Notes under the pieces: generated by a model
The model's input: only the letters and a program-made list of their open reading frames with translations
Told to the model about the DNA's origin: nothing
Database searches by the model: none
Origin: Levilactobacillus senmaizukei DSM 21775 = NBRC 103853
Lineage (GTDB): Bacteria > Bacillota > Bacilli > Lactobacillales > Lactobacillaceae
Direction of reading: 5' to 3'
Assembly: GCF_001592085.1 (NCBI RefSeq)
Contig: NZ_BCWD01000011.1
Location: 1-64,000 of the forward strand
DNA length: 64,000 nt
In this document: in pieces, positions 1 to 8,664 of the stretch
Numbering within the stretch: the first letter of the stretch is position 1
Layout of the letters: every line of letters begins with the position of its first letter
Made by a program: the position numbers and the translations under genes

Positions 1-204
1 CGGTTGGATTTTAAAAGACTGTTCAGGAGTTGGGGGAAAACACGGTGTTGACGAGCGTTACCGATTAGTCGAATTGAGGTTGATAAGTTGAGGGACTACT
101 TAGAAAATAATGCCGACAGATCACTGTCAAATCAACGTTTATCCGAGTTAGCGCAGGCCAAATATTAAAACGCGAGAAAGGTTCCTTTTCCCGGGCGAAA
201 CCGC
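1..204 (+). other. Left-edge region, possible 3' end of a truncated gene
   Basis: No complete gene is visible. One + frame is open from 52 to a TAA at 166-168 and reads as a polar peptide ending LSELAQAKY; a second frame is open from the window edge to about 115. Either could be the tail of a gene that starts left of the window, possibly with a frameshift between them, but I do not recognise a family. Confidence 0.2.
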
Positions 205-233
205 TTTACAATGCATGACAAAGCAAGCATAAT
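205..233 (+). promoter_or_regulatory. Promoter of the oleate hydratase gene
   Basis: TTTACA at 205-210 and CATAAT at 228-233 are separated by exactly 17 bp and lie about 40 bp upstream of the chosen start codon. This is a sequence-only prediction of a housekeeping sigma promoter. Confidence 0.5.
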
Positions 234-275
234 GGGGGCGTAACGAGCTGAGACAATCTCATGGAGGTGTTGTTG

Positions 276-1970
276 ATGGTTAAGACCAAAGCGGTAATGA
301 TCGGTGCCGGCCTGTCCAACATGGCGGCAGCGGTTTATCTGATTCAAGAAGGTCACTGGCAAGGTGACCACATTACTTTCTATGGTGTCGATATGCATGG
401 TGCCAATGATGGGGGCTCTACCAGTCAATTTACCGATGAATACTGGAATAAGCGTCATCCGCTCAGTAACCAAACGGGCTATGTGGCCCGTGGTGGCCGG
501 ATGCTGAATTATCGGACCTATGTGGATCTGATGGACCTACTCGATCGTGTCCCATCGGCGACAGAAGACGGTATGACAGCCGCTGAAGACACCCGAGACT
601 TCGATGCTCACCACCGGACCTTTGACAAGGCCCGTCTCTTAGAGGGGGGCAAGGGGATCATTGATGGTGGCAAGCTGGGGCTGAATAATAAGGACCGGGT
701 CTTACTTTCCAAGTTGGTCTTGATGCCCGACAGTGAAGAAACCAAGTTAGACAATGTCTCGATTGCCGAATACTTTAAGGACTCACCGCATATTTTCCAA
801 ACCAAATTTTGGTTCATGTGGGAGACAACTTTTGCCTTTCGGATTCAAAGTTCGGCCCAAGAATTGCGGCGTTACATGCACCAAATGATTTATGAATTTA
901 CGCAAATTGAACATCTGGTTGGGGTCAACCGAACCCGTTACAACCAATTTGAAAGCCTCATGTTACCGTTGATTAATTATTTAAAGGACGAAGGGGTGAC
1001 CTTCTTAGACAATCGGATCGTGACCGACTGGGACTTCGCCGACAGCTCCTTGCAAGACGAAATTACCGTCACTGGTATTCACGTCAAGAATGTCGCGACC
1101 GATGCTGAAGACGATGTTACCATCGACGATGACACGGCGGTTTTCTTCACGAATGGATCGATTACCGATTCCGCTACGATGGGGGACTACGACACGCCAG
1201 CCCGTGAAAACATGGAATACGGGATCAGTGCTGCCCTTTGGAAGAAGGCCACGGAGCGGTTCTACAACCTAGGAACCCCTGATAAATTCTTTAATGACCG
1301 GAAGAATTCCGAATGGGTCAGCTACACGTTGACCACGAAGAACCACCTGTTGCTGAACGAAATCACGCGGATCACCACCCAAGTTCCTGGGAACGCGTTG
1401 AACTCCTTCTTGTCCACGACGCCAATCACGCCATTAGGCCAAAAGGACGTTAACACGTCAATCGTGGTACATCATCAACCACACTTTACGACGCAACAAC
1501 CGAATGAGTCGGTTATTTGGGGATACTTCCTGTATCCACGGCGGACGGGGGAATTCGTCCACAAGCAATACATCAAGATGACCGGGAAGGAAATGGCGCA
1601 AGAATTAATTGGGCAATTATCCAAGGTTGACCCTGGGCCCGACAACATTAAGCATCATGAGGCTGAAATCTTAGATAGTATTGTGAATAACGTACCAGTC
1701 TACATGCCTTACGCTTCGGCGTTGTTTAACAATCGGGCGAAGTCTGATCGGCCAAAGGTCATTCCGGACCACTCGACCAATTTAGCCTTCACGGGTGAAT
1801 TCGTTGACCAACCTTACCAGATGATCTTCACGGAACAAAGCGCTACCCGTTCCGGTGAAATCGCGGCCTACCACTTTGCCGGGGTTTCGATGGACAAGTT
1901 AGTCAAGACGCCACGCTACGATAAGGACCCGAAGACGTTGGCGCGGGCAACCAAGAAGATGTTTAGTTAA
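276..1970 (+). CDS. ohyA: Oleate hydratase (67 kDa myosin-cross-reactive antigen family)
   Basis: FAD-dependent fatty acid hydratase that adds water to the cis-9 double bond of oleic or linoleic acid to give 10-hydroxy fatty acids; in lactobacilli this detoxifies free unsaturated fatty acids. The N-terminus has the dinucleotide-binding motif GAGLSNMAAAVYL, followed by the family motifs GGSTSQF and GYVARGGRML. The length, 564 residues, fits the family. An in-frame ATG at 261 is rejected because it overlaps the GGAGG at 263-267, which sits eight bases upstream of ATG 276. The gene is monocistronic, between its own promoter and a terminator at 1981. The membrane-associated cytosolic location is family knowledge. 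Assignment is firm. Confidence 0.95.
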   Translation: MVKTKAVMIGAGLSNMAAAVYLIQEGHWQGDHITFYGVDMHGANDGGSTSQFTDEYWNKRHPLSNQTGYVARGGRMLNYRTYVDLMDLLDRVPSATEDGMTAAEDTRDFDAHHRTFDKARLLEGGKGIIDGGKLGLNNKDRVLLSKLVLMPDSEETKLDNVSIAEYFKDSPHIFQTKFWFMWETTFAFRIQSSAQELRRYMHQMIYEFTQIEHLVGVNRTRYNQFESLMLPLINYLKDEGVTFLDNRIVTDWDFADSSLQDEITVTGIHVKNVATDAEDDVTIDDDTAVFFTNGSITDSATMGDYDTPARENMEYGISAALWKKATERFYNLGTPDKFFNDRKNSEWVSYTLTTKNHLLLNEITRITTQVPGNALNSFLSTTPITPLGQKDVNTSIVVHHQPHFTTQQPNESVIWGYFLYPRRTGEFVHKQYIKMTGKEMAQELIGQLSKVDPGPDNIKHHEAEILDSIVNNVPVYMPYASALFNNRAKSDRPKVIPDHSTNLAFTGEFVDQPYQMIFTEQSATRSGEIAAYHFAGVSMDKLVKTPRYDKDPKTLARATKKMFS

Positions 1971-1980
1971 CCGATGTTTG

Positions 1981-2010
1981 AAGAACCAGATGGTTTGTCT
2001 GGTTCTTTTT
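1981..2010 (+). terminator. Terminator of ohyA
   Basis: Inverted repeat AGAACCAGA / TCTGGTTCT followed by a T run, directly after the ohyA stop codon. Confidence 0.85.
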
Positions 2011-2015
2011 GATCC

Positions 2016-2042
2016 AAAAAGGCCATCGCGTTGCGATGGCCT
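2016..2042 (-). terminator. Terminator of the MerR gene
   Basis: GGCCATCGC / GCGATGGCC stem preceded on the + strand by AAAAA, so it ends in T residues when read on the - strand, just past the regulator's stop. Confidence 0.85.
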
Positions 2043-2048
2043 GGGTGG

Positions 2049-2858
2049 TTACGGTTGGATTTGGTATTGCAGACAAACCAGATTGGAAGCCCCCTTGCTG
2101 GTGAAAGCCTCGTCGCGGTTCATTTGCCACAGTTCTTGATTGATCTTCAGGTGGTGATTGGTGATGTATTCGGCCAGGATCTGTAAACCGATGCAGATGT
2201 TTTTGGTGTCGTTAGTGGTATTGATGGCGACAAATTTCCCAGCTGGTTTGGATAGTCGTGGTAGATTCCCCGTATCGGTGTCGGCCGTGATGGCCTTCAG
2301 GATGCAAAATGACGCGGTGGGATACAAGTTGGCGTCACTCTTAGGGAGTTGCGTAAGAAAACCGGAATCCTTTTTATTCATCAGTTTGAGCTTACCTAAT
2401 CGTTGGTAAAAGTCCGCATAGATTTCGGCGATTTCTTCCTCGGTACAGGCAACCGACTGCTTTGACTGGCAGAATAGCTGTGCCGCTCCGGTGGTGATGA
2501 ACGGATGGTTTTTCACCACGGATTCACTGGACGTGGGTTGGTTGAAGCGGGCATCTAGGGTCGACCGCAATAAGTTTAGGTTGTCGATCCGTTGGTTGAT
2601 TTGACTCAGAATGCTGGTCAGCCGATCGTTGAGTGCCGACTGATCCCGGGAGTCATTCAACGCCTTGATTTCCGAAATGGAGAGACCAAGTCGGCGTAGC
2701 TCCAGAATAAACGTGGCGCGATATAACTGGTCGTAATCATAATATCGGTAGCCATTGTCGGCAACGCGCTTGGGCTTGAACAGATCCTTTTGATCATAAA
2801 AGATCAGGGTACGGCGGGTCGTGCCGGCAAGTTCGGCAAATTTCTGAATCGTAAGCAT
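2049..2858 (-). CDS. MerR family transcriptional regulator with C-terminal effector-binding domain
   Basis: A 269-residue protein starting MLTIQKFAELAGTTRRTLIFYD, a winged helix-turn-helix of the MerR type, followed by a dimerisation coiled coil (about residues 75-120) and a C-terminal half resembling the GyrI-like/BltR effector-binding fold. A longer reading frame extends upstream to 3077, but that would overlap the divergent dehydrogenase gene; the ATG at 2858 has an AGGAG-type site (CAGGAGATG) a few bases upstream. It faces the dehydrogenase gene across a 99-bp intergenic region with a 19-bp-spacer promoter, which strongly suggests it activates that gene by DNA distortion. The inducer cannot be told from sequence; small electrophiles or hydrophobic compounds are typical of the family. 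Confidence 0.88.
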   Translation of the reverse strand: MLTIQKFAELAGTTRRTLIFYDQKDLFKPKRVADNGYRYYDYDQLYRATFILELRRLGLSISEIKALNDSRDQSALNDRLTSILSQINQRIDNLNLLRSTLDARFNQPTSSESVVKNHPFITTGAAQLFCQSKQSVACTEEEIAEIYADFYQRLGKLKLMNKKDSGFLTQLPKSDANLYPTASFCILKAITADTDTGNLPRLSKPAGKFVAINTTNDTKNICIGLQILAEYITNHHLKINQELWQMNRDEAFTSKGASNLVCLQYQIQP

Positions 2859-2881
2859 AGGGCATCTCCTGACTAAAGAAC

Positions 2882-2912
2882 TTGACTGTAACGTTACGGT
2901 ACACTCTATACT
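2882..2912 (+). promoter_or_regulatory. MerR-type promoter with 19-bp spacer and palindromic operator
   Basis: TTGACT (2882-2887) and TATACT (2907-2912) are separated by 19 bp instead of 17. A near-perfect 16-bp palindrome (ACTGTAACGTTACGGT, 2885-2900, one mismatched pair) overlaps the spacer. This is the classic architecture of MerR-activated promoters and reads toward the dehydrogenase gene. Confidence 0.85.
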
Positions 2913-2957
2913 GAAATCATTAAAGAAGCAACTGACTAAGGAATGGAGTAGATAAGC

Positions 2958-3902
2958 ATGCGAGCAATTGTGATTAATGAACCTGGCAACGTTGAGGTGA
3001 TGAAGCTGGTGGATCGGCCAATGCCTAAGGCAACCGAACACCAATCGGTTATACGAATCCATGCGTTTGGCGTTCACCGTTATGAGGTCTTGACGCGGGC
3101 TGGGGGATCACCATCGGTGAAATTCCCCCGGGTGATTGGCGTCGAGGCTGTTGGTGAAGTGGCCGAGGCCGCTGCGGATAGCAAGCTCACGGTCGGTCAA
3201 AAGGTTATGACCATGATGGGAGGCTTCGGTCGTGAGGTTGATGGCAGCTATCAGGAGTATGCCCTGGTTGATGACGACCATTTGTACCCGGTCGACTATG
3301 ATGGTGACTGGATCACCCTAGCCGAATATCCCGAGAACTTCTACACGGCCATTGGGGCCATTAAGTCATTGGGATTGCACGCGGGTCAAACGCTGTTGGT
3401 TCGGGGCGGCACTACGGCGGTTGGTTTGGCGGCCGTTAAATTAGCCAAAGCCATGGGGCTTACGGTGGCCGCAACGAGCCGCCGAGAAACTATGTTGCCT
3501 GAAATTGCGGCAAATGGGGCCGATTCGGCGGTGCTGGACGTGGACAATCAACTGGATACTGAGGCAAGCTATGACGGTATCATCGATATGGTGGGCACGG
3601 TTTCCATGGCTGATTCCATCGCCCACCTCAATCAAGATGGGGTAGTCTGTGTGATTGGCCTGCTGGCCGGTGAATGGGTAGCCAAGGAGTTTTCACCATT
3701 TAGTTTAGCCGGTAAATTCCTAACCTGCTTCGATTCGACCGAGGTTAAGCAAGACCTAGTGGATGAGATGTTCCGGTTAATCAATGATCACCATTTGGAA
3801 ATTCCCATTGCTAAGGTCTTCAAGCTCGACCAGATTCAGGCAGCCCACGAATACGTGATGGCCAGTCGTGAACTGGGTCAAGTCATCGTGGACAACGATT
3901 AG
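2958..3902 (+). CDS. Zinc-independent MDR alcohol dehydrogenase / quinone oxidoreductase-like protein
   Basis: Medium-chain dehydrogenase/reductase of 314 residues. An N-terminal GroES-like domain (about 1-120, with FPRVIGVEAVGEV) precedes a Rossmann NADPH-binding domain (about 120-260, with LLVRGGTTAVGLAAVKLAKAMG cut across the glycine motif). The catalytic and structural zinc cysteines of true alcohol dehydrogenases are absent, so it belongs with the zeta-crystallin/quinone oxidoreductase branch that reduces quinones or activated double bonds using NADPH. The start ATG has a GGAG site. It is divergent from the MerR gene and sits under a 19-bp-spacer promoter, so it is probably induced by an electrophile sensed by that regulator. 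The substrate is unknown. Confidence 0.87.
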   Translation: MRAIVINEPGNVEVMKLVDRPMPKATEHQSVIRIHAFGVHRYEVLTRAGGSPSVKFPRVIGVEAVGEVAEAAADSKLTVGQKVMTMMGGFGREVDGSYQEYALVDDDHLYPVDYDGDWITLAEYPENFYTAIGAIKSLGLHAGQTLLVRGGTTAVGLAAVKLAKAMGLTVAATSRRETMLPEIAANGADSAVLDVDNQLDTEASYDGIIDMVGTVSMADSIAHLNQDGVVCVIGLLAGEWVAKEFSPFSLAGKFLTCFDSTEVKQDLVDEMFRLINDHHLEIPIAKVFKLDQIQAAHEYVMASRELGQVIVDND

Positions 3903-3930
3903 TTTAGGTTAATTAGATAGCGTTAAGTGC

Positions 3931-3969
3931 CACTCGTACAGGTCCAATAGATCTTTACGGGTGGTTTTT
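3931..3969 (+). terminator. Terminator after the dehydrogenase gene
   Basis: Stem CACTCGTA / TACGGGTG (one G-T pair) followed by GTTTTTG. Confidence 0.65.
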
Positions 3970-4084
3970 GTTTGGTCGTTTCAATGACCGGAAAATTAGA
4001 TAGTCGCTTTGCTTCGGTTTAGATAGTGGGTATGCTAAACTATGAATCCGATGTTTAATTGCCAAGTCAATTGGGAGGTTCAAG

Positions 4085-6328
4085 ATGACAGATTCTGAGT
4101 ACATAGAAATTGTGAATGACCGTCAGAATAATTTAAAGAATGTCAGTCTGCGAATTCCGAAGAATAAGCTGACCGTGTTCACCGGGGTCTCGGGTTCCGG
4201 CAAGTCTTCGATTGTGTTTGATACCATTGCCCAGGAAGCGGGACGGCAGCTGAATAGTACCTATGACAGCTTTACGCGCTTGTACCTACCACATTACCAG
4301 CGACCGGATGTTGATGCCGTACGGCACCTGTCCACGGCGATCGTGATTGATCAAAAGCCGTTGGGCGGTAATGCGCGCTCAACCCTGGGAACCATTAGTG
4401 ATATTAATCCCTTGCTGCGGATCCTCTTTTCCCGATTTGGCACGCCGCACTATGGTCAGGCTAGTAACGCCTTTTCGTTCAACGATCCGGCGGGGATGTG
4501 TCCTGATTGTGAGGGGATCGGCAAAACCTACGTGTTAAAGCAAGCCGTGGCCTTGGACCAGTCGTTGTCCCTTGCCGATGGGGCGATTCAGTTACCGGGT
4601 TACGGCAACAATAGCTACTATTACCAATCCATCATCGCCACGGGGATGTTTGATGAGCATTTGCCGCTAAAAGACTATGATTCGACGACCTTTTCGGAAT
4701 TGATGAACGGCGAACAGCCGGTCACCGTAGAGTATCGAGGTTCACAGATTAAAGGGACTTTCGAGGGGATCGAACGGCTTTTCTACCGCCAGAACGTGAA
4801 GACCGGTAAGGCCATTAGCGATAGTGCTCGCAAAAAAATCGAGAAGTTCGCTGATCAAGTCCCTTGTCCAACCTGCGAAGGGAAACGTTATCGACCAGAG
4901 GTGCTAGCGGCCAAGATCAATGATTACAATATTTATGATTTGACGGCTATGCAATTGGATCAGCTGGCGCGGGTCCTAAAGGACTTTCAAGCCGATGAGA
5001 TGCAGAGTGTCGTCCAGGGGATTCAGGAACGGGTGCAAAGTCTGATCGATGTTGGCTTGGATTACCTAAGTTTAACGCGGGAGACCACCACACTGTCCGG
5101 TGGGGAGTCACAACGAGTTAAGACAGTTAAGTATCTGGCCAATAGTTTGACGAATCTCCTCTATATCTTGGACGAACCCAGCACGGGCTTGCACCCCCGC
5201 GATGTCCATCGGTTAAATGATCTGTTGTTAAAGCTGCGTGATAACGGCAATACGGTGTTGGTGGTTGAGCATGATCCCGATGTAATTAAGGTAGCCGACT
5301 TCATCGTAGACGTGGGGCCTAAGGCTGGTACCCATGGGGGTGAGATCACCTTCACTGGGAGTTATCAGGAGTTGTTGCAGTCTGATACCTTGACGGGCCA
5401 GTACCTGACCCGTCACTTACCGCTAAAGGACCTGCCACGGAAGCCGAAGACTTTCCTAACCAGTCAGCCGAGTCGGCGACACAACCTGAAGGAGGCAGTC
5501 CTCCGGGTGCCTGAGGGCCTCTTTACCGTGGTAACCGGGGTGGCCGGTTCCGGGAAGAGCACGCTGGTTGAACAGGTCTTTGCGCAAGAACATCCAGAAG
5601 CTATCCGAATTAGTCAGCGACCGTTGCATGCCAATAGTCGATCTAACCCGGCGACCTATGTGGGGGTCATGAACGACATTCGTAAGTTGTTGGCCGAGGA
5701 GAATGCGGTCAGCGACAGCCTGTTTAGCTACAATTCGAAGGGAGCCTGCCCGCAGTGTGGGGGTAAGGGCGAAGTTGAGTTAAATCTCTCCTTTATGGAG
5801 AACACAACGGTCGAATGTTCCCTCTGTCAAGGGGGCCGCTTTGATCCGGCCGTGCTGAACTATACCTTTGACAGCCGTAATATCGAAGAAATTATGGCGA
5901 TGACGGTGGAGGAAGCGGTGGCCTTTTTTGCCGAAACCAAGGTCGCCACGAAGCTGCAACATGTGTTAAACGTTGGTCTCGAATATTTGGCATTGGGACA
6001 ACCCCTCACAACCTTATCGGGTGGCGAAAGCCAGCGCTTGAAGGTTGCCAAGGAACTTAATCAACGCGGCAACCTGTACATCTTAGATGAACCCACGACG
6101 GGACTTCACGCAGCCGATATCGAAACAATTATTGGCATTATTAATCGACTGGTGGACCGCGGGAACACGGTGATCGTGATTGAACATAATCTGGATGTCA
6201 TGCGGCAAGCCGATTGGTTGATTGATATCGGTCCGGATGGTGGCACTAAGGGGGGCGAAGTGCTCTACGAAGGGCCCGCCGGCGGCCTGAAGGCCGTTAC
6301 GCGTTCGGTCACGGCACAGTATCTATAA
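4085..6328 (+). CDS. UvrA-like ABC ATPase, short class lacking the UvrB-binding domain
   Basis: A 747-residue UvrA paralogue with two ABC ATPase units. Visible are Walker A GVSGSGKSS (34-42) and GVAGSGKST (about 484), signatures TLSGGESQR in both halves, Walker B ILDEP in both halves, and UvrA zinc modules (CPDCEGIGKTY with CPTCEGKRY; CPQCGGKGE with CSLCQGGRF). Housekeeping UvrA is about 940 residues; the missing length fits loss of the UvrB-interaction insert, as in UvrA2/DrrC-type proteins linked to tolerance of DNA-damaging or intercalating drugs. ATG 4085 has GGGAGG upstream. A paralogue lies at 12520. A role in drug tolerance rather than nucleotide excision repair is inference. Confidence 0.9.
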   Translation: MTDSEYIEIVNDRQNNLKNVSLRIPKNKLTVFTGVSGSGKSSIVFDTIAQEAGRQLNSTYDSFTRLYLPHYQRPDVDAVRHLSTAIVIDQKPLGGNARSTLGTISDINPLLRILFSRFGTPHYGQASNAFSFNDPAGMCPDCEGIGKTYVLKQAVALDQSLSLADGAIQLPGYGNNSYYYQSIIATGMFDEHLPLKDYDSTTFSELMNGEQPVTVEYRGSQIKGTFEGIERLFYRQNVKTGKAISDSARKKIEKFADQVPCPTCEGKRYRPEVLAAKINDYNIYDLTAMQLDQLARVLKDFQADEMQSVVQGIQERVQSLIDVGLDYLSLTRETTTLSGGESQRVKTVKYLANSLTNLLYILDEPSTGLHPRDVHRLNDLLLKLRDNGNTVLVVEHDPDVIKVADFIVDVGPKAGTHGGEITFTGSYQELLQSDTLTGQYLTRHLPLKDLPRKPKTFLTSQPSRRHNLKEAVLRVPEGLFTVVTGVAGSGKSTLVEQVFAQEHPEAIRISQRPLHANSRSNPATYVGVMNDIRKLLAEENAVSDSLFSYNSKGACPQCGGKGEVELNLSFMENTTVECSLCQGGRFDPAVLNYTFDSRNIEEIMAMTVEEAVAFFAETKVATKLQHVLNVGLEYLALGQPLTTLSGGESQRLKVAKELNQRGNLYILDEPTTGLHAADIETIIGIINRLVDRGNTVIVIEHNLDVMRQADWLIDIGPDGGTKGGEVLYEGPAGGLKAVTRSVTAQYL

Positions 6329-6333
6329 ATGAC

Positions 6334-6373
6334 AGAAAAGAAGCTAACCCCAATCGGTGTTAGCTTCTTTTCT
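6334..6373. terminator. Bidirectional terminator between the UvrA-like gene and the surface protein gene
   Basis: A perfect 15-bp inverted repeat (AGAAAAGAAGCTAAC and its complement) with a ten-base loop; it has T-rich ends in both directions and separates two convergent genes. Confidence 0.9.
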
Positions 6374-6384
6374 CATTTCCATGG

Positions 6385-7890
6385 TTATTTAATGACCTTG
6401 AGATCCCGTGTGTTGGCTAGTATATAGCCGCCGCTAACGCGATAAAGTTTTTGACCGGGCTTAGCTGAACGGTCGCCGTTGGTGTCGTCCCAGCCCTTGA
6501 CCGCAATGAGGTGGTTCTTAGCGTAGTGGGTGTGAATTCGTTTGAGGTCGGTGTTCCGGTAAACAGTCACTTTCGTCTTGGCCTTGACGCGGGTGACCAA
6601 TCGTGGTCGGTTCGGTGAGACCCATTGCTTATTGCCGGTGATGTAGGTGCCATCGGCAAGTTGGTAACGGGTCATTTGGCCTTTTCGTACACGCTTGATG
6701 ACGGTGACCGCCGATCCCTGTTTGTAATGACCTAACTTATCAGTAAAGGTCGTGGTTTGATGGGCGTTGACGCCACGGGGATTAGTCACGTAAAGGGTTT
6801 GATAGTGGGTGCCTTGCCAATAGAGTTTGGCCACGTAGTCGGGGTTGGCGGTGATGTAGCTGCCATCACTGAGTTGGTAACGGGCCAAGCCGGCCTTGTT
6901 TTTAACGGTTTTAACTACCGTAAAGATCGGCGCATAGGTCTTGGACTTTTTGGCATAGCCCTGTAGTCGTTCAGATTTATTGAAATCGGGGTTCTGGTAG
7001 CGGTACAGGCCACGCTTGCCGTAAACCTTAAAGGGATCAGATGTCACAACGTCGGGTTCACTGGCGCCAGTCGAGTGGTTGACGGGTGATGGCTTGGCGT
7101 AGGTGATCGTGATATCTTGGTCGCCGTCGGCATCTAGCTTACCGTGATTGTCAAAGGTGAATTCGTTGGCATTGGCTTCGTAACCGTCAATCTTGGGAAT
7201 TAGGTAATGGTTAGTATCGGTGTAGGTGTCACCGCTAACGCCGGTAACGATTCGCGGATTTTCCGGAACCTTATCTGCTGGTACGGCGGAACCGTCCGCC
7301 ATTTTATAAGTGATCTTAGCTTTGGTGTCGTTGGCTTTTTCCGGGTAATACCACAGAAGAGTATAAGCCGTTTTTCCAGAAGCGGCATCAACTTGTTTTT
7401 TTTCATAAGTGTCGACGGTTTTTTTATTTAAGAAGTTGTTGAAGTTTTCTTGATCGAATGATTGTTTTAAGGGAAGGTTATCTGATTTTAATGTATCGAT
7501 GAACTCTGACCATTCGTCTGTCGTTATGGTTGAACCGACGAATTCGGTCGCTTGGTCGACGGTCCACAAATTATTATTGAGGTTGGACAGTGCAACCGCA
7601 ACATCGATGATTGACAATGACTTGCCGTCAAATACTTCGGCACTCAGTGTGTTTTCGGTTGCCGCGAGGAGTTTACGATTGGTGGTGGAATCCGTCACCG
7701 GGCAAATGAAGTCTGCGGCGAACCAAGTCATCGTGGATTCATGTGATTTGATCCTAATAGTAATCTCAGCATCATCACTGACATCATCGGCCGAGGCAGG
7801 GCTAACGAAGTGACTACTAAAAACATTGCCAATGAATCCACCTAAACAAAGTGCCATAGTAACTAACAGAATGCGTTTGAAAATCTTCAT
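6385..7890 (-). CDS. Secreted surface protein with MucBP-like and DUF5776-type repeats
   Basis: A 501-residue exported protein. Residues 1-36 form a signal peptide (MKIFKRILLVTMALCLGGFI...ASA). An unassigned N-terminal domain (about 40-190) precedes a MucBP-like segment (AKITYKMADGSAVPADKV to DQDITITYA, about 200-280). The C-terminal third contains repeats of the type TRYQLADGTYITGNKQWV, which resemble the DUF5776/SLAP-like wall-binding modules of lactobacilli. No LPXTG motif or C-terminal membrane segment is present, so non-covalent wall attachment is likely. The ATG at 7890 is preferred over an upstream TTG because it follows GGGAGC and begins the signal peptide. A cre site lies just upstream. 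Adhesion to mucus or glycans is inference. Confidence 0.85.
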   Translation of the reverse strand: MKIFKRILLVTMALCLGGFIGNVFSSHFVSPASADDVSDDAEITIRIKSHESTMTWFAADFICPVTDSTTNRKLLAATENTLSAEVFDGKSLSIIDVAVALSNLNNNLWTVDQATEFVGSTITTDEWSEFIDTLKSDNLPLKQSFDQENFNNFLNKKTVDTYEKKQVDAASGKTAYTLLWYYPEKANDTKAKITYKMADGSAVPADKVPENPRIVTGVSGDTYTDTNHYLIPKIDGYEANANEFTFDNHGKLDADGDQDITITYAKPSPVNHSTGASEPDVVTSDPFKVYGKRGLYRYQNPDFNKSERLQGYAKKSKTYAPIFTVVKTVKNKAGLARYQLSDGSYITANPDYVAKLYWQGTHYQTLYVTNPRGVNAHQTTTFTDKLGHYKQGSAVTVIKRVRKGQMTRYQLADGTYITGNKQWVSPNRPRLVTRVKAKTKVTVYRNTDLKRIHTHYAKNHLIAVKGWDDTNGDRSAKPGQKLYRVSGGYILANTRDLKVIK

Positions 7891-7961
7891 GTGATTAGCT
7901 CCCTTCGAAAGTGAACCTGTCTGGATGTGTATAGGATTAGTATAACGTAAATCGGCCAAAA

Positions 7962-7975
7962 TGTGAGCGCTTTCA
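7962..7975. promoter_or_regulatory. Catabolite-responsive element (cre) upstream of the surface protein gene
   Basis: TGTGAGCGCTTTCA matches every fixed position of the Gram-positive cre consensus TGWNANCGNTNWCA and continues as a near palindrome to 7977. It lies about 70 bp upstream of the start codon, close to a - strand TATACT (7939-7944), so CcpA would probably repress the promoter on good carbon sources. Confidence 0.72.
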
Positions 7976-7989
7976 CAAATTGGTATAAC

Positions 7990-8021
7990 AAAAAAGGATC
8001 GGCACCAATCGACCGATCCTT
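7990..8021 (-). terminator. Terminator of lepB
   Basis: AAGGATCGG / CCGATCCTT stem with a ten-base loop; the - strand copy ends in TTTTTTG. Confidence 0.88.
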
Positions 8022-8031
8022 GTGGGTGACT

Positions 8032-8664
8032 TTATGAAGCAGCGCCTTGCCAATTAAAAGAAGCTTGTACCTGGCCCTTGTGATTTGCGAGACGGTTAAT
8101 GTTATCACGATGAGTCGCCGTTCCCTGCCAGAAGGGAACCTTCACGATGCCCATGACCTTATCAGCATTGACGTAGCCCCAAGCGCGACCATCTTCTGAA
8201 ATGCTACGGTGGTCACCGAGCACAAAGTAGTGGTTAGCGGGAACCACACTGGTCGTTGTTGACCAGTGATGCTGCTGGGCGAGGCTGGCTAGTGTCCAGT
8301 TACCCGTTCCACCGGCGCGTTCGGACTGATCGATGAAAGATTGATTAAGCTTGCGACCATTGACGTAGAGGTTGCCATTACGACTGGCGATCTGATCGCC
8401 CGGCAAGCCAATGACCCGCTTGACGTAGTTGGTTCCCGGTTGAGCATTGGGATCTTCGCCATAGGCATCGAAGACAATAACGCTGAGTCGCCTTATCTTG
8501 AGCGGTTTAACCACGACCATTCGTTCCTTATCGGCCAGGTTGGGTTCCATTGATCCCCCAGATACTTTGACAATTTCAAATAGATACGTTCGGACCAGCA
8601 AGACCAGGACCAAAGCAATTAAGATGGGAATGACCCATCCCAAAAAATTCCGTGCGATTCTCAT
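8032..8664 (-). CDS. lepB: Signal peptidase I
   Basis: Type I signal peptidase of 210 residues that cleaves signal peptides from secreted preproteins on the outer face of the membrane. One N-terminal membrane segment (about 8-27) precedes box B with the nucleophile in SGGSMEPNL (Ser38), the general-base lysine in YVKRVIGLPGD (Lys82), and box E YFVLGDHRSISEDGRAWG. This matches the single-span SipS-type enzymes of Gram-positives. The gene appears monocistronic, with its own terminator at 7990. Other signal peptidase genes may exist outside the window, so it may be one of several paralogues. Assignment is firm. Confidence 0.95.
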   Translation of the reverse strand: MRIARNFLGWVIPILIALVLVLLVRTYLFEIVKVSGGSMEPNLADKERMVVVKPLKIRRLSVIVFDAYGEDPNAQPGTNYVKRVIGLPGDQIASRNGNLYVNGRKLNQSFIDQSERAGGTGNWTLASLAQQHHWSTTTSVVPANHYFVLGDHRSISEDGRAWGYVNADKVMGIVKVPFWQGTATHRDNINRLANHKGQVQASFNWQGAAS

